64,000 bases of DNA, from contig JAPVLO010000059.1 in NCBI GenBank assembly GCA_027257055.1, positions 5,022,001 to 5,086,000 of the forward strand. The letters are read 5' to 3'. This DNA comes from Cephalopachus bancanus (Eukaryota; Chordata; Mammalia; Primates; Tarsiidae). Positions 46,003 through 58,357 of this stretch are shown here, one piece after another. The notes below the pieces were generated by a model. It saw only the letters and a list, made by a program, of their open reading frames with translations, made no database searches and had not been told where the DNA came from. Within the stretch, counting starts at the first letter, position 1. Each line of letters begins with the position of its first letter. The position numbers and the translations under genes are program-made.

Positions 46003-46905
46003 AAAATTGTATTTCTTGATCACAGAAAAATTGCTATAGATTAGGCACTCTTCCAGGTTACTATATTCTATATGGTCACTCAGATATCCTGTGTTCCAAC
46101 CATCTCAACATATGAGTCCCACATTCCTCACAAAAGAGGAAGAGAGAGTTAGTCATGTGCAGGGAGATTTTACTGCTGGAGCCTAGAAGGGACACAGGTC
46201 TTCCCCACTCCAATTCATTGACCAGCATTGGTCCCATTGTCCTGCTTAACTGCCTGGCAGTTAGAACATGCACTCTTTTGTAGCCCAACAATGAAAAGAG
46301 TTCGATAACTTGCATAGTTTTCATAATGTCTACCACAGACCCTGAGGTTTTTGGATATCAGTTTCCAGTAGTAACCGCTATTCATTTGTTGATTTATTTA
46401 ACATTCACTGTAAAGCTTCTCTGTGTTCTGCGTTGGTTGTGGTGCCATTTTGATTGCTTGGCCTCTTGGACTCTTTCCAATGTTTTAGGTTTTTCCATCT
46501 CATAAGCCCTGGTAGGAAGTGGGTGTGGTACCAGCTATAGCATCTCATAATATGTGTTGGCAACAGGCAGTTCTCACCACACTATTGTCATAGTTTTGGC
46601 TGAGGCTTTTGCCCCTTTTTGTTCTTGCCTATTTTCCAAGTCTTGTTTTCCAATCTTTGTGGCAATTCTATCAGCCAACCATAACCCTTTCAAAAATTTT
46701 TGTTTAAAATTTTAAATCATTTAGACTTGGTTTCTGTTGCTTACACCCCAGAATCTGACTAGCATCACCATATTACACGTGCTATGCAGATAGAGACTAC
46801 CTAGTTAAGAAGGCTGTCCCCTTCTCCATATTTTCATAGAATTTTATGTTCTCTCATCATGCCATTTAACTTTTTCTACTTTCTATTGTTGTGCTTTATG
46901 TATAC
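46003..46905. other. Non-coding; unassigned old repeat likely at the start
   Basis: Bases 46080-46350 look like an old mammalian interspersed repeat (TTGACCAGCATTGGTCCCAT), not named. The rest shows nothing. Confidence 0.4.
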
Positions 46906-46909
46906 AGTG

Positions 46910-47055
46910 ACTCTCCTCTGCTAGACTGTAGGTTGAGTTCCTTAAAAGCAGAATTTGTGTCTGAATTTGTTGATGTTTGCACACCCCATGCTACTCTCAT
47001 CATAGTGCCTTGTCTCTGGTAAATGCTGCATGTATTCTTGTTGAGTAAATGAAAC
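46910..47055 (+). mobile_element. L2 LINE 3' end
   Basis: AGACTGTAGGTTGAGTTCCT, CATCATAGTGCCTTGTCTCT and TATTCTTGTTGAGTAAATGA follow the L2 end order. Confidence 0.65.
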
Positions 47056-47444
47056 TTACTTACTTTAAAAAATAAGAACTAGTCTTTTTCCTCAAAGAGC
47101 TTGCAGTCTATTAGGGAGACTAGATACAAAAATTAACTATGACCCAAAACTGAAAGAAATCATTTTCTTGGTTCAACATGGTATAGTTGAACCAAATAAT
47201 ATTTTCTTAGGCAGTAAAAGATGAAATAAAGGAAAAGCCTAAAATTTTTTAATGGAGGCATGAAACTTTTTGGAAAGTTTAAGAAGCTTCAAGTTGTCCG
47301 GAGTGGTCATAGCATAGAGTATGTGACCTGGGACGTAATCAGGAACAAGACTATGGGGTTCCTTGAAAAACATGCTGAGGTTCTAAGCAATGCAGAATGC
47401 TGAAGAAATTGAGGAGGGAAGGGTGATATGGTGACATGAACCCT
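47056..47444. other. Unassigned old repeat material
   Basis: CAAAGAGCTTGCAGTCTATT and GGTTCCTTGAAAAACATGCT look like old interspersed repeat fragments, related in style to 41570 and 50275. Not named. Confidence 0.35.
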
Positions 47445-48345
47445 GGTTGTCATGACCTCCTCAGGCTGTGTCTACTGCATTTCTGGGGCTGTGTCTACTG
47501 CATTTGTCCTTGACACCAGATTGAGTAATAGAATTCCAAGAGGCCTGCAAGGATGCCAGATGGCCTGGATGCCAAACATATTCCCCCTTGTCCTTGTGTA
47601 ACAGCCCAACCTCCGAGATGAACAGGATAGTTTGCCCAGCCAAGACAGTGATATCTGTTCTTGGTATTAGTCTTTTGGCATGAGGATTCTAAAATTCCCA
47701 GATTGCAGCCATAACTTTGGCTCAAAGAGATCCTTTCCATGTCCCTTGGCAGAAGTCTTCCACCTTTGGGAAACAGGACCTCTGAACCTACAAAGCCCAC
47801 AGTTTGGGGGTGTAAAGCATAATTTCCTCAAGTGTGTCACAGAAAATGATGGAAGTAGACACCTATGTATTCTATGTGTTATTGACACAGTAACAACAAG
47901 TGTCATTGATTTAAGAGTATACATTGTGACCTGGAAGACGGCAACCCATCATTGCAAAAATGGTCTTTGAGCTACCATCTCTGCTGTGCCTTTTACAGGC
48001 TATTCATTCCATTGCTCTGTTGAGCTAGCAACTTCTGGGTGGGACAGCATGTGATATGCCCAATGGGATATCTATGTGCCATTCATCAATAGTGATGGGA
48101 TTCGTATTGCTAACTAGCTGGCAGGTCATCTGGCTCCAGAATCCCATCTTAGCATGTATTTTTCAAATCAATCTGCCACACCTCTTAAAAGTTGGACTTC
48201 CTCAGAAGAAGATTCTGAGATGGAGATTGGCAAGCAGGAAGTTTATTGGGGAATACTTTTGCAAACAATATCTTTGAAAGAAAATCGAATGGAAAGGAAG
48301 GGAGGAAGGGAAGGAACAGGATTGAAACCCAGACAACTCAGCAGC
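47445..48345 (-). mobile_element. Probable endogenous retrovirus (ERVL-type) remnant
   Basis: On the minus strand the segment ends with an LTR-like edge: the plus-strand AGGAAGTTTATTGGGGAAT at 48236 is the reverse of a CCCAATAAACTTCCT polyadenylation-type block. The rest reads like non-LTR proviral sequence, and a 101-codon minus frame at 47495-47800 shows no recognisable domain. A 22-bp tandem repeat (GGCTGTGTCTACTGCATTTC) lies at 47464-47504. Family assignment is from general resemblance only and should be treated as tentative. Confidence 0.4.
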
Positions 48346-48349
48346 AAAG

Positions 48350-49378
48350 ATAGAAATAAAATAAAAATAATAATCCCATTGAAAAGTAGGCAAAGCACAT
48401 GAATAAAATTTTCTCAAAAGAAGACATACAAATGGCCAACAGGTACATGAAAAAATGTTTAACATAACTAATAATCAGGGACATGCAAATCAAAACCATG
48501 ATGAGATATTATCTTCCCTCAGTTAAAATGGCAATTTTTAAAAGTACAAAAAAACCAACAGATGCTGGCAAGGATGTGGAGAAAAGGGAGCTCCTCTACC
48601 TTGCTGATAGGAATGTAAATTCGGACAATCAATATGGAAAACAGTATAGAGGTTTCTCAAAAAACTAAAGATAGAAGTATCATATGATCCAGCAATACTA
48701 CTACTGAGTACTTATCCAAAGGAAAATAAATCAGCATAAAAAAAGGAAACACTTGCACTTGCATGTTTATTACAGCACTTTGCACAATACAAAGATATGG
48801 AACCAATCTAAGTATCCACCAGTGGATGAGTAGATAAAGAAAATGTGGTATATGTACACAAATACCATGAATGAAATCATGTCATTTGAAGCAACATGGA
48901 TGGAAAGGAGGTCATTATGTTAAGTGAAACAGTCCAGACACACAAAGACAAATGTCACATATTCTCATATGTGTGGGAGTTAAAAAAGTTGATCATGGAG
49001 ACAGAGAAAGGAATGATAGATATCAGAGGCAGGGAATAATGTGAGGTGGGAGGGGAGAATGAAGAGAGGTTGGTGAATGTGTACAAACATACAGTTCCAA
49101 CAAAGATATAAGTTTCGATGTTCAATAGCAGACTAGGGTGACTATAGTTAACAAAAATATATTGTATATTTCAAAGTAGCTAAAACAGAGGACTTGAAAT
49201 TTTACCAATACATCCAAATGATAAACACCCAAGGTAATAGTTACTCCAAATACCCTGATCTGACTTGGTCATTACACATTTCATGCATGTAAAAAACAGT
49301 CACATATACCCCATAAATATGTAAAACACGATGCAGCAATAAGATAAAAAGTCAAAATAAAATAAAATATTTTTAAAG
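48350..49378 (+). mobile_element. L1 3' end (L1MA-like)
   Basis: AAAGTAGGCAAAGCACATGA, AAATGGCCAACAGGTACATG, GATGAGATATTATCTTCC, GATCCAGCAATACTACTACT, ATGGTGGTA-like blocks and GTGTGGGAGTTAAAAAAGTT, then TATACCCCATAAATATGTAA and an A-rich end at 49378. A 5'-truncated insertion that appears to split the ERV-like segment (47445-48345 and about 49380-49650). Confidence 0.9.
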
Positions 49379-49379
49379 A

Positions 49380-51220
49380 AGAAGCAGGACTGGGAAGAGA
49401 GGACAGTTGAGTTATTAAACAGTCTCACCAAAGACCTCATTCAACTCCACAGGGGATTTTGAAATTAGGATATCATCTTTGGAAGGGGTTAGGGCTGGGC
49501 ACGTATATCCCAGAGTCGTATAGCGTTACTTTGAGCAAGATGGCTCTTTCATATGTGTCCCCAAAATCTAAGAGCGAAGATCTGTCGATAACAATCTTCC
49601 CAGAAGCTGGGAAAATAGATCTTTCTGTTTCTAAGGGATGAACTGGGATACATAGTGCAGCCCATCTACAACACAGAGGAGGAGTAAGGGGGAAAACATA
49701 GAAGATAAAATCAGAGAGATAGTATATTTCACAAGGTTATCATTGACAACTTGAAACAAAAACTGGACTACAGTCACTTAATCACATATAGGGGTATTTT
49801 TATTCCCTTAGAAAAAAATCTAGAGGTAGGCAGTTCAAGCTGGTATCATATTCCATGCTATCAGGGTCTCAAAATCCTTTTATGTGTCAGCCTTTCTATA
49901 TTTAGTATGCAGGCTTTGTCCTCATTGTCATAAAATAACTACTCTACCTATAGATGTTTCATTCCTATTAAAGACAGGAAGAATGGTAAAGGGCAAAACA
50001 CTCATGCAAGCTGAGTCTGTCCTTTTCTAAAATAATTTTTTTTAAAAAAAAGTTTCCCAGGACTTCAGCAGTAGTCTTCCACTTATATATCATTAGCTAG
50101 AAATGGATTGTATGGCTACTCCTAATTCCAAACAGGTCTGGAGAGTTGAGGGTTTGTAACTGAGCTCATGCTGTCACACACAAAATTGAAATTCTGTTCC
50201 TAAGGAAGAAGGAAAATTGACATGATATCAGATAGTCAACCAACGATGTCAGCTACATACAGGTCAAGGTTAGATCATGCAGGGCATGCCAGCCACAGGA
50301 AGAAGTTTGAATTTTATTTTAAAGGCAATGAATGGTCACACAAGGATTTAAAGAGGAGAGTGCTATGATTTAATTTATTCAGCTACTTGAATGCAGAATG
50401 GGTTATAGAGAGGAAGCAGGGAGGCCAGCTAGGAGACTAAAGAGATAAAGGATGGTAGTAGGATAGCCGTGCCCTTGGGGTTTATGAAGACTCCTGAGCT
50501 TAAACATATGACAGCCAGCTTGTCTAGATAAACCCATCCTGTTTACGCATCCATCTACCAAGTGGGAGGAGGATATTGATATTTAAATGTAATCTCAATT
50601 TGATCAGTTATTTGATGGGCTCCGTGGCCTTGGAGCAGGAAGCTAGTCTAAGAGATCATGTCATTCTTACCTTCAGGCATGTAAGGAATTATCACCTTCA
50701 TTTTCTATATGAAGCAGTTGGTGCTGCAAGCAGCCATGACATTTCTTTAACTTATAACTAAAGATCATTAATCGAATTTGTTTCTGAATCTGATTATAGC
50801 ACAGTTTCACATCTGTGAAACTTTGCTGGGTATTGTATAAGTTTCTTTCTTCTACCCAGATAGTTTCTGCCTCTCTCCTCCGTTTCATTTCTCCTTTATT
50901 TACATTCCCTTCAGTTTATCATACTTTCAAGATTTCTACTCTCCCTTCCAACATTTTTTATGGGTTAAAATCAGGCTGAAAGGATTTATAAATAACAAAG
51001 AGGAAAGAATTCCCTGGTAGCCTTCTATAGAGGAAATACTCATTTCCAGAAGTCCCCCCCCCCATAAACACAAAAATAGAATTAACCATCTGGCACCACC
51101 AAGTGGCTACTTCAGATATTGCATGGAAAAAAGTCAAACTAGTTTTGCTTTGTGGCCATCTGAGAGCCTGTCAGAAAACCAGGTAATAACTTGATTGCTG
51201 CCATCTTGAAACGATGCTGT
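49380..51220. other. Possible ERV continuation, then non-coding
   Basis: Bases 49380-49650 may continue the ERV-like segment interrupted by the L1. 50275-50450 (GAAGTTTGAATTTTATTTTA) is an old repeat similar in style to 14740-14900. A run of C lies at 51054-51063. Nothing else was recognised and there is no gene. Confidence 0.35.
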
Positions 51221-51221
51221 T

Positions 51222-51447
51222 TCAGTTGAACACACCTGTAATCCTAGCACTTTGGGAGGTGGAGGTGAGAGGAATGCTTAAGCCCAGGAGTTCAAGACCA
51301 AGCAGGAGGCTGAGGCAGGCAGATTACTTAGCCTATGAGGACGAGGCTGCCGTGAGCCATGATCATGTCACTGCATTCCAACCTGGGGGCAGAGTGAGAC
51401 CTCAACTCAAAAAATTAAATTAAATTAAATTAAATTAAAAAGAAAAG
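51222..51447 (+). mobile_element. AluJ-like copy with internal deletion
   Basis: The left arm (CACACCTGTAATCCTAGCAC, CCCAGGAGTTCAAGACCA) joins directly to AGCAGGAGGCTGAGGCAGG of the right arm, so the middle of the element is missing. The A-tail has turned into (TTAAA)n at 51412-51437. Confidence 0.88.
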
Positions 51448-52455
51448 AAAATGAATGATACTATTTCATGAGCTTCTCTAAACTCTAAGATTCTCTCCTG
51501 TAAATATGGGAGAGAGGAGGCAGTCTTGATACAATCCTTGATACAAAGGATTATTGCTTTAGATCTTTGATTTGATGTGTTTTATCCCCTATTTAATAGG
51601 GATATTGAGTTCCAAATAGTTTTCATAACTTATCCAAGGTTCTGTACCTGGTAAGCAGGAATATGGAGAATTGATCACTTCCTTTTATAAAAGCAGTCTT
51701 TATGATGGGCGATGGGTAAAGCCTAGATTACTATTTGGGGTTTCTCTGATCCCGATTCCTGTATCATTTAGATAATCATCCTTTATCATCTCTCTTAGTT
51801 GCATTTTTTAACTTCTACATGATAGTAACGTATCAAATATTTTTAAATGACTGGATGAATGAGTTTCCTATCGTTTCCATTCATAGTAGCTGAAGCAAAA
51901 CACGTCCCAAGCCACTCTATCTAAAATGGTGCAATCCCATATCTGAGAATCATACTCCTTTCCCATTGGCCTTATTTCACAGGCATTTCTTTGATAAAAG
52001 CAAGCTATGCAAGGATGACAAGTATTTATGGAAAATGATAATTATAATGTTTGAATCAATCTATTATTATAGACATTCTACCCCTGCTTAGCTCATCAAA
52101 TTGCCAAGTTGTGGGTGATACTGCAGAAAATACAAGTCTGAGTAGTTGTGTAAGTTTGGAAACAGCCACCAGAAACATGTGATTATCTTAGTAGCTTAAC
52201 TTTTGAGAAAATATTTTCAGTAATTGGAAGGAGATATAGTGATGGGACCTTAGCTGTGAAAATTTAATACCCACTCTCAATCTTGGTCTATTTCAAACAG
52301 TAACCAACAATGGGTTTTTTATTTATTGCATCATCATACCGCTTAACCTCAGAGTTTTATCCTTATGAAAGAAAATTCTGCAGAACTTGTTACCTACAAG
52401 TCTTTCTCCAATGCTCATGTTTGTTTAGAATTCTCCATTTTTATTATGTCAAAAA
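51448..52455. other. Non-coding; possible MIR scrap
   Basis: Bases 51590-51665 (AATAGGGATATTGAGTTCC, TATCCAAGGTTCTGTACCTG) may be a MIR in reverse. Otherwise nothing recognised. Confidence 0.4.
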
Positions 52456-52690
52456 GCTAGGTAGATAGCACAGTAGAAATGATTGGCATTTTGGAACCCA
52501 AAAGTTCTGGATTTGAATTCTGATATGGCCATTTAAGGGTTTGTGGTCTTAGATTGAAAAACTTCATCTTCCCTAAACTTCAGTTCTATTGCCTACAAAT
52601 TAGAAATATTCATACTTAATTTTCAGACACATTGAAAGATAAGAGATAAAGTACTTAGCACAGCATCTGATGAACACACACATACACACA
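52456..52690 (+). mobile_element. MIR SINE
   Basis: AGCACAGTAGAAATGATTGG, GTTCTGGATTTGAATTCTGA, AAACTTCATCTTCCCTAAAC, AGATAAAGTACTTAGCACAG and CATCTGATGAACAC give the full MIR order, decayed. Confidence 0.75.
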
Positions 52691-53935
52691 TACTTCATGT
52701 TTAATAAGTGAGAACAAGTCACATAATTATTACCATTGTTATCATTAATATAATTTCCACCAGGCACAATTGTCTACAAATCTACTTTTTTGAAATTGGA
52801 CTGACTATGTGACTCATTAGGATGAGTGTGGCTCTTTTGTATACAGATATTCTAGGTCAATAAATAGATCAAATGAAGGTATTCTACCCCTCAGCACTAT
52901 CAAGTAACAGGGGAACTAATTATCTTCTATTAATGATCCCTTAGGACATCTTTCTGTGATATGCACAGTTGCAGTTTTTCCACAGTTCAGAAGTTTAACT
53001 GTGCTGATGAATGGCTAGTCCATTCAGAACCAGAAATTAGACATGAGTGTCTAGAGCCCTTAGTACTTATTGATTCTGCCATACTGAAGTTTTCCAGACT
53101 CTAATCTCTTGTATATAACACCTTTGAAATTTTCTCTATAGTCATATATTCTCTGAATATTTCTGCTCAAATAAAATTTAAACTTGCCCTCTTCTTAAAA
53201 CTTAGCCTCGTCCTAAAAAGTAATATCCATGAAGTCATTGGCTTTAAATGCTAGGTTTTTTTTCTTTAATGCCTATTAAACTAATACACAGGTATTTACA
53301 TTTCTTATAAAAAATATATGCATGTACTATCTAGAGTCATCTCAGATACTACCAGTGTTACATAGACCACAATATACAATCCAGCCCTACAACTCAGTGT
53401 CTCCCTAGAGTAGGAATTTATTTTTCCTTTCAGTGGTTTTGTTTTCCCTCTTGCACATTTCAATGGGTGCTCAGAATAATCTTGTAAAGATTAAACTATT
53501 GTGAATTGAGGCATGTGCTTTAATGCCCAGGAAATGTAGTTTAAATATGTATCTGAAATAACACTCTTGTCTCTAATGTGAATATGTACAATATGTCTAG
53601 GTTCTGGTCCTTTTTATATATTTGCTATTTATTTTTTCTGTTTACAGAGATTCTGAAGGAAGATTCTGATCTGCTACAGTAAATAGAGCATGAAAATCAG
53701 GTCTGGCAAGAATTTTGTCCTAGACATTAACCCCACCTCAGCTTTTTCAGGTTTAGTCTCACTAGCTAAAGTGTGACTAATAATTAACCTTTTTTACTCC
53801 CCTTAAAATACCTTAAATTTAAAGAAAAGATAGATGCACATTATGTGAATGTTCAGGAATAAATGGGATTATGCACATAGTGTTCACTGAATGCATTTCT
53901 CTCTGGGTTGCCTTGGTAGGGGCTGCCTATAAATT
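52691..53935. other. Non-coding, nothing recognised
   Basis: About 1.2 kb of AT-rich sequence without a recognisable repeat or coding frame. A short CACACATACACACATAC run follows the MIR. Confidence 0.45.
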
Positions 53936-53937
53936 AA

Positions 53938-54175
53938 GCATGGTAGAGCAGAGTGGTTAAGAGCAACATCTGGACTTTAACAGCCTGTATTTGAGTAAAG
54001 ACTCTTCCACTTCTAGTTTTTATATTAACTTCTCACCTCACCCAAGTCTCAGTTTCATAATCTTTAAAATGAGGATAATAATAGCAACTACCATATATGG
54101 TTGTTATAAGGGATAAATACAATTTTATGATAAACCTCTTATTCCAGGACCTGACACTTACTAGGAGACTGGCAA
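53938..54175 (+). mobile_element. MIR SINE, near complete
   Basis: GAGCAGAGTGGTTAAGAGCA, CAGCCTGTATTTGAGTAAAG, CACCCAAGTCTCAGTTTCAT, AAAATGAGGATAATAATAGC, GGTTGTTATAAGGGATAAAT and GGACCTGACACTTACTAGG: textbook MIR block order. Confidence 0.88.
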
Positions 54176-56839
54176 ATTTAGTTGTGATGAAAACCGTAAG
54201 GCTGTTTTGTAAGAAATTTGGAATTTCATGGCTTGTATTATATATAAGTAGGATGTCAGGAGGTGCCATTTTAGAGAGCATGGAATGACTCCCAATTTCC
54301 ATTAAAAGAGGGGAAATGTTAGACTACTGCTTAGTGATTGCCTCTTATACCTCAATTAAGTTCTTGAATTTTCCATCTCAGGAAATTACTTCCATAATGA
54401 TAAAGCAGTAATATTATTGCTTTTTCTCACAGGGATAGCCCCACTGTTGGGCCTGCTAGCTTCTAGGTCCCAGTACTTAGCATTCTTTAAAGTATTTATC
54501 ATTCTTCCAAGAAAAGGCCTTTTTTTCCTCTTAGCAGCTCTTGGCAAAGAGAACTTGGGTGGGAGGGGGGAGCCTTCACCAGAAACTAAGCCATTCAGTG
54601 AAGCAAGTGTCGCATGCCCAGAAAAAAAGAAAAAAAAAGTTCAGCCCTTTTGCACAGATTTTTAAAATCAAAGCCAAGACCACTCAAAATGTAAACTGGC
54701 TGATTTACTGGAGCATTGACACCTGTTTCCCTTGTTTTACCAAGATGAACAAATTAGGCTTACTTCTGTTGTTCTTTTTAATTCTGATTTGTTTTATCCT
54801 TCCTTGGGAAACTATATTTGTCACCATTAAAAACCAAACAAGCACGTGCCCAAGATGAAACGGCAAAAATTGAAGAGCTATAAGTCAGAATTTGTCTAAT
54901 GCAAAAAAAAAAAAAAAAAAAAGGGAGAGAAGAGGAGAAATGAGTTACTTCATCTGCAGAAGGATATACCAGATTTATAAAGTCATTAAATAGGGTTACT
55001 TTACGCAGTTCTCAAGATATGTTTTAAATGAATATTTCAGATTCTGGCTTTTATTAAAACTATATTAAAGGAATTAAAATATGATGCTGCTGTATTTTTC
55101 CCTATAACCAGCAACTCCAAAATGAACTTTGTAAGATGGTTTATAAAAAATAATATTGAACTGACAGTTGGGCCACCTGAAATCTACTGCCACTGCTACT
55201 ACTGATTGCAGAGACCTTGAGCTAGTTACCTGTTGGGGCCCATGTCCATCATCTGTAAAATGGAGGAGGTGGGTTCTGTATAGGTAACATTCTATAATTG
55301 CTGTCTGTCATCACCTAGAATGAGGATGTGTTAGCAACCGAAGAAATCTTTTAATTTGATATACTCATTTGATTAAACTAGAAAAAAAAGGGAAAAAGAG
55401 TCAATGTTCCAAAGAATGCTTTCTGTTTTAGCATTTTCATGTTTTAAAAGATCCACATTAAAATTTTTATACCATCTGTTTATTTTGTTAAAAAAATAAT
55501 AAATTTTTAAAACTTTGTCTAAAACTCAAAATTTTGATATGCTACCCTCTAGTGGCGACTAGAACTTACTTTGCTAATTTCATCTGAAAGTACATTCAGA
55601 CCCTTTGTTCACAGGACAGGAGTAAGAAACGTTTTGTTTAAATTTTAACCATTTACACCACCTCGAAGTGTGGTTTAAAGGACTGGCACCTCAGAACTAA
55701 ATGCTTAAACACAGTTTCCCAGAGCCCACGCAAGACCAACTCAACCAGGCTTTTCCTTAGCACAACACAAAAGGTCCTTTATATGGCCCAGACCTGACAT
55801 CTCCAGCTGCCAGGCTCTGATACTCCCATTACTCATTGCCAACTCCCATGTTGACACGCCACCATCACTGAATTCCATATGGAACTCTTTTGAGTTTCCA
55901 AAAGAATCTATGCAATTGATTCTGCATTTTTAAACGTGCCCTTTACTCTGCATGGAATATGACTGCACCCAACTTAAATTTGATTAGAAGCAGCATACCG
56001 ATTTTAGTAATTGGAAATAAAACTGAAAGGCATCATGCTGCATAAAGTTGAGATAAGTGTCGGAGCCAAGAGTTGTCTTCCAGGCTGCATTTAGCCTTTT
56101 CCATCTCCTTAAGCTACTTTCCCAAGTTGTCCTATATAAATAAAACAATATATGTGTTATGCAGAGATAGTATATACAAATGTTGTCCTTGGCTTTTCCC
56201 CCTTCGTTATGTGGTTGACCCAGAGCCCCCTCCTTTTTTATGTAAGCTTAGAAATAATTAATAAATAGACCCAGGAGAAAGATAAAGAAAAGAATGTCAA
56301 CTTTACTTCTGACAAAAATTTGGTTGGAGAATGTTACTTAAGCAAGTAGCAAAATGGGCTTGCAAGTATGCTTCCCCATCTCCTGGGTCTTTGGGTACCT
56401 ATGGGAAGAAAGGTTTAAGACTACAAGGCAGGCACAGTAAACCAGAATTGCTGGACTGTGATGTTTTGGGTCAAGATGGAAGAAAACAAATCATATTCTA
56501 ATGTTGGGATCTCTAATACATTAGTTCTTTCCAGTTTAGAAAATGAATAAGAGTTGTCTCTAGAAAACCCCAGCTACATAGAAATTCTGACACTGCACCT
56601 GTGTGGAAATGATATATGAGAGAAGTAGATTCAGTAAGCTCCAATATGTATTTTTCAAAATCTATTCAAATGATGGCTTACCTGTAGCAAGAATTTCTGT
56701 TACTAGAGTTATGTTTTGCTCTGGTTGGCCTGTGCCCGTCTCCTCGTTTCTTATAAAGGAGGTTGTGCTTTACATGTTAACAGGAGACAACATAGTAAAA
56801 TACTGTAGTAAAACTTTAATTATTATTGAAATAAGGAGA
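54176..56839. other. Repeat-poor stretch, no gene
   Basis: Some 2.7 kb with only a MIR-like scrap at about 55160-55290 (GACCTTGAGCTAGTTACCTG, CATCATCTGTAAAATGGAGG) and a poly-A at 54902-54922. Open frames at 54417-54858 overlap in different phases and have no domain. A candidate for unique or conserved non-coding DNA. Confidence 0.4.
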
Positions 56840-56847
56840 AGCTCTTT

Positions 56848-57156
56848 TTTTTTTTTGAGTTGGAGTCTAGGCTCCATCATCTAGGCTCACTCTATCGCCC
56901 AGACTGGAATGCAGTGGCATGCTCAGGGCCACCTCATCGTTGAACTGCTGGACTCTGGTGATCCTTCTGCCTCAGCCTCCCAAGTAGCCGGAACTACAGG
57001 TGTGTGCTACCATGCCCAGCTACTTTTTTTGATTTATTGTAGAGACAAGGTCTTGCCAAGTTGCCCAGGCCAGTCTCGAACCTATGGGCTCGGGCAATCC
57101 ACTCGTCTCAGCCTCCCAAAGTGCTGGGATTACAGGCTGAGGCACCGAGCCCGGCC
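56848..57156 (-). mobile_element. Alu, lineage-specific type, with 19-bp internal insertion
   Basis: TTTTTTGAGTTGGAGTCT is followed by an extra AGGCTCCATCATCTAGGCT before the normal CACTCTATCGCCC; the insert ends in a repeat of its start (AGGCT). The right arm has the long form (GCTCAGGGCCACC). Target duplication AGCTCTTT (56840-56847) and AGTTCTTT (57157-57164). Ends CCGAGCCCGGCC. Confidence 0.93.
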
Positions 57157-57249
57157 AGTTCTTTCATTTTTTAATGACATTTTTATTGGGATGATTAGAG
57201 ATTCACATGCAATTGTAAGAAATAATACACAGGACTTGTAAAAGAGAAA
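57157..57249. other. Short old L1-like scrap
   Basis: ATGACATTTTTATTGGGATG and TTCACATGCAATTGTAAGAA are typical of old L1 3' UTR sequence. Too short to classify. Confidence 0.4.
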
Positions 57250-58303
57250 AAAGATGGCAGCAGAGCCAGTTGGACTGTGCGAGTCCCTATGTGTGTGATT
57301 GAGTGAGTGAGTGTATGACCGAATTTGCATGTGTGTCTGTAAGTGGGCATGTGAGTGACTGACTGGGTGGGCCAGGGCTCTCCTGGTAAAGTGGCTGGTG
57401 CTGGCTGCTGCTCTGCTTGGATTCTAGAGACTCCTGGGATGCAGAAGTTGAGCGCCATTTTCTAAAATCAACAAACCTTTTCCCAGGGAGAAACTGTCGA
57501 TGGCGGGGGGAGAAATGGCTGTTGCCGGACTGCCCAATCACCACAGCGCCAGGACGGACACTGATAGCAAGGGCTGTGGAGGGAGTGCAGCAAGGACGTC
57601 AGAGGCAGAGTTCCACCGGAGAGGATAAAACAGGCACTCCAACACCATCTTGAAAACTGTGAGAAAGTGCTCCAGCTTGCCCACCATGAAACAAGAGACT
57701 CACTCTCTGTGATTGGCGGGTTAACTACTCAGGGTTTGATTGATAGTGACCCAGAGGGATTATCCAAAAGCACACTTGGAGGGACAGGATGAGTGTAGAG
57801 TCTCCGGCGCCCCACCCCTTACCCTGATCCAGGTGTGGAACAAAGGGTGTGACCATAAAAAGACAAGGAAGGCCCACCAAGAGATCAGTGGTGAGTCCTG
57901 GGCTGACCCAATGACCTCCTCGCTAGCAATCCTCTGAACATCAGACCCACATAGCTGGGGCACGACTGAGAGGGACAAACCCACGTGGAGCCTAGATGGC
58001 AGCCACATGAGGAGAACTCTACTCTGGGGAAAGCCTGGCTGGGGTGCCATCTGCCAACACCTGGGGAGGAGACAACCCCACACCTCCCCACCAGAGGGGA
58101 TCGCCCTGACCTTATGAGAGAGGGAACAGAGGACTGATGCCCACCCACCCTCCCCGCCCCCTCCTCCCCCACTAGCTGTCTGCCAGGGAGATTGTGAACA
58201 AGCCCCCAGCCTCACAGGAGGTGACAGACAGGCTTACCTGTGAGCTGAGAGGAATAATTACAGAACCTGCCACAAGAGGGTGGTTAGTGACCAGAAATTC
58301 TTT
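57250..58303 (+). promoter_or_regulatory. L1 5' UTR including 5' end
   Basis: Begins with the AAGATGGCAGC edge, then an imperfect GTGA/GTGT array (57290-57360) and a GC-rich body with several CpGs (ATGGCGGGGGG, GGCGCCCCACC). From about 57610 it aligns with the window's first L1. The L1 internal promoter lies in this region by family knowledge; individual factor sites were not verified. Confidence 0.8.
57760..58215 (-). other. Antisense 151-codon open frame in L1 5' UTR
   Basis: An ATG-started frame on the minus strand opens MRLGACSQSPWQTASG, then a Gly-rich run and a Leu/Val/Trp-rich body with CGSDVQRIA and WWAFLVFLWSH. About 55 codons stay in frame with the antisense frame at 188-394 in the first L1. 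Known primate L1s have an antisense ORF0 in the 5' UTR; this one is longer and I cannot show that it is homologous. The hydrophobic stretch could suggest membrane affinity but may only reflect composition. Confidence 0.4.
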
Positions 58304-58357
58304 GTTTTTCTTTTTCTTTTTTAATTTTTAATTTTAAAGATGTAGGGTACAATTCGG

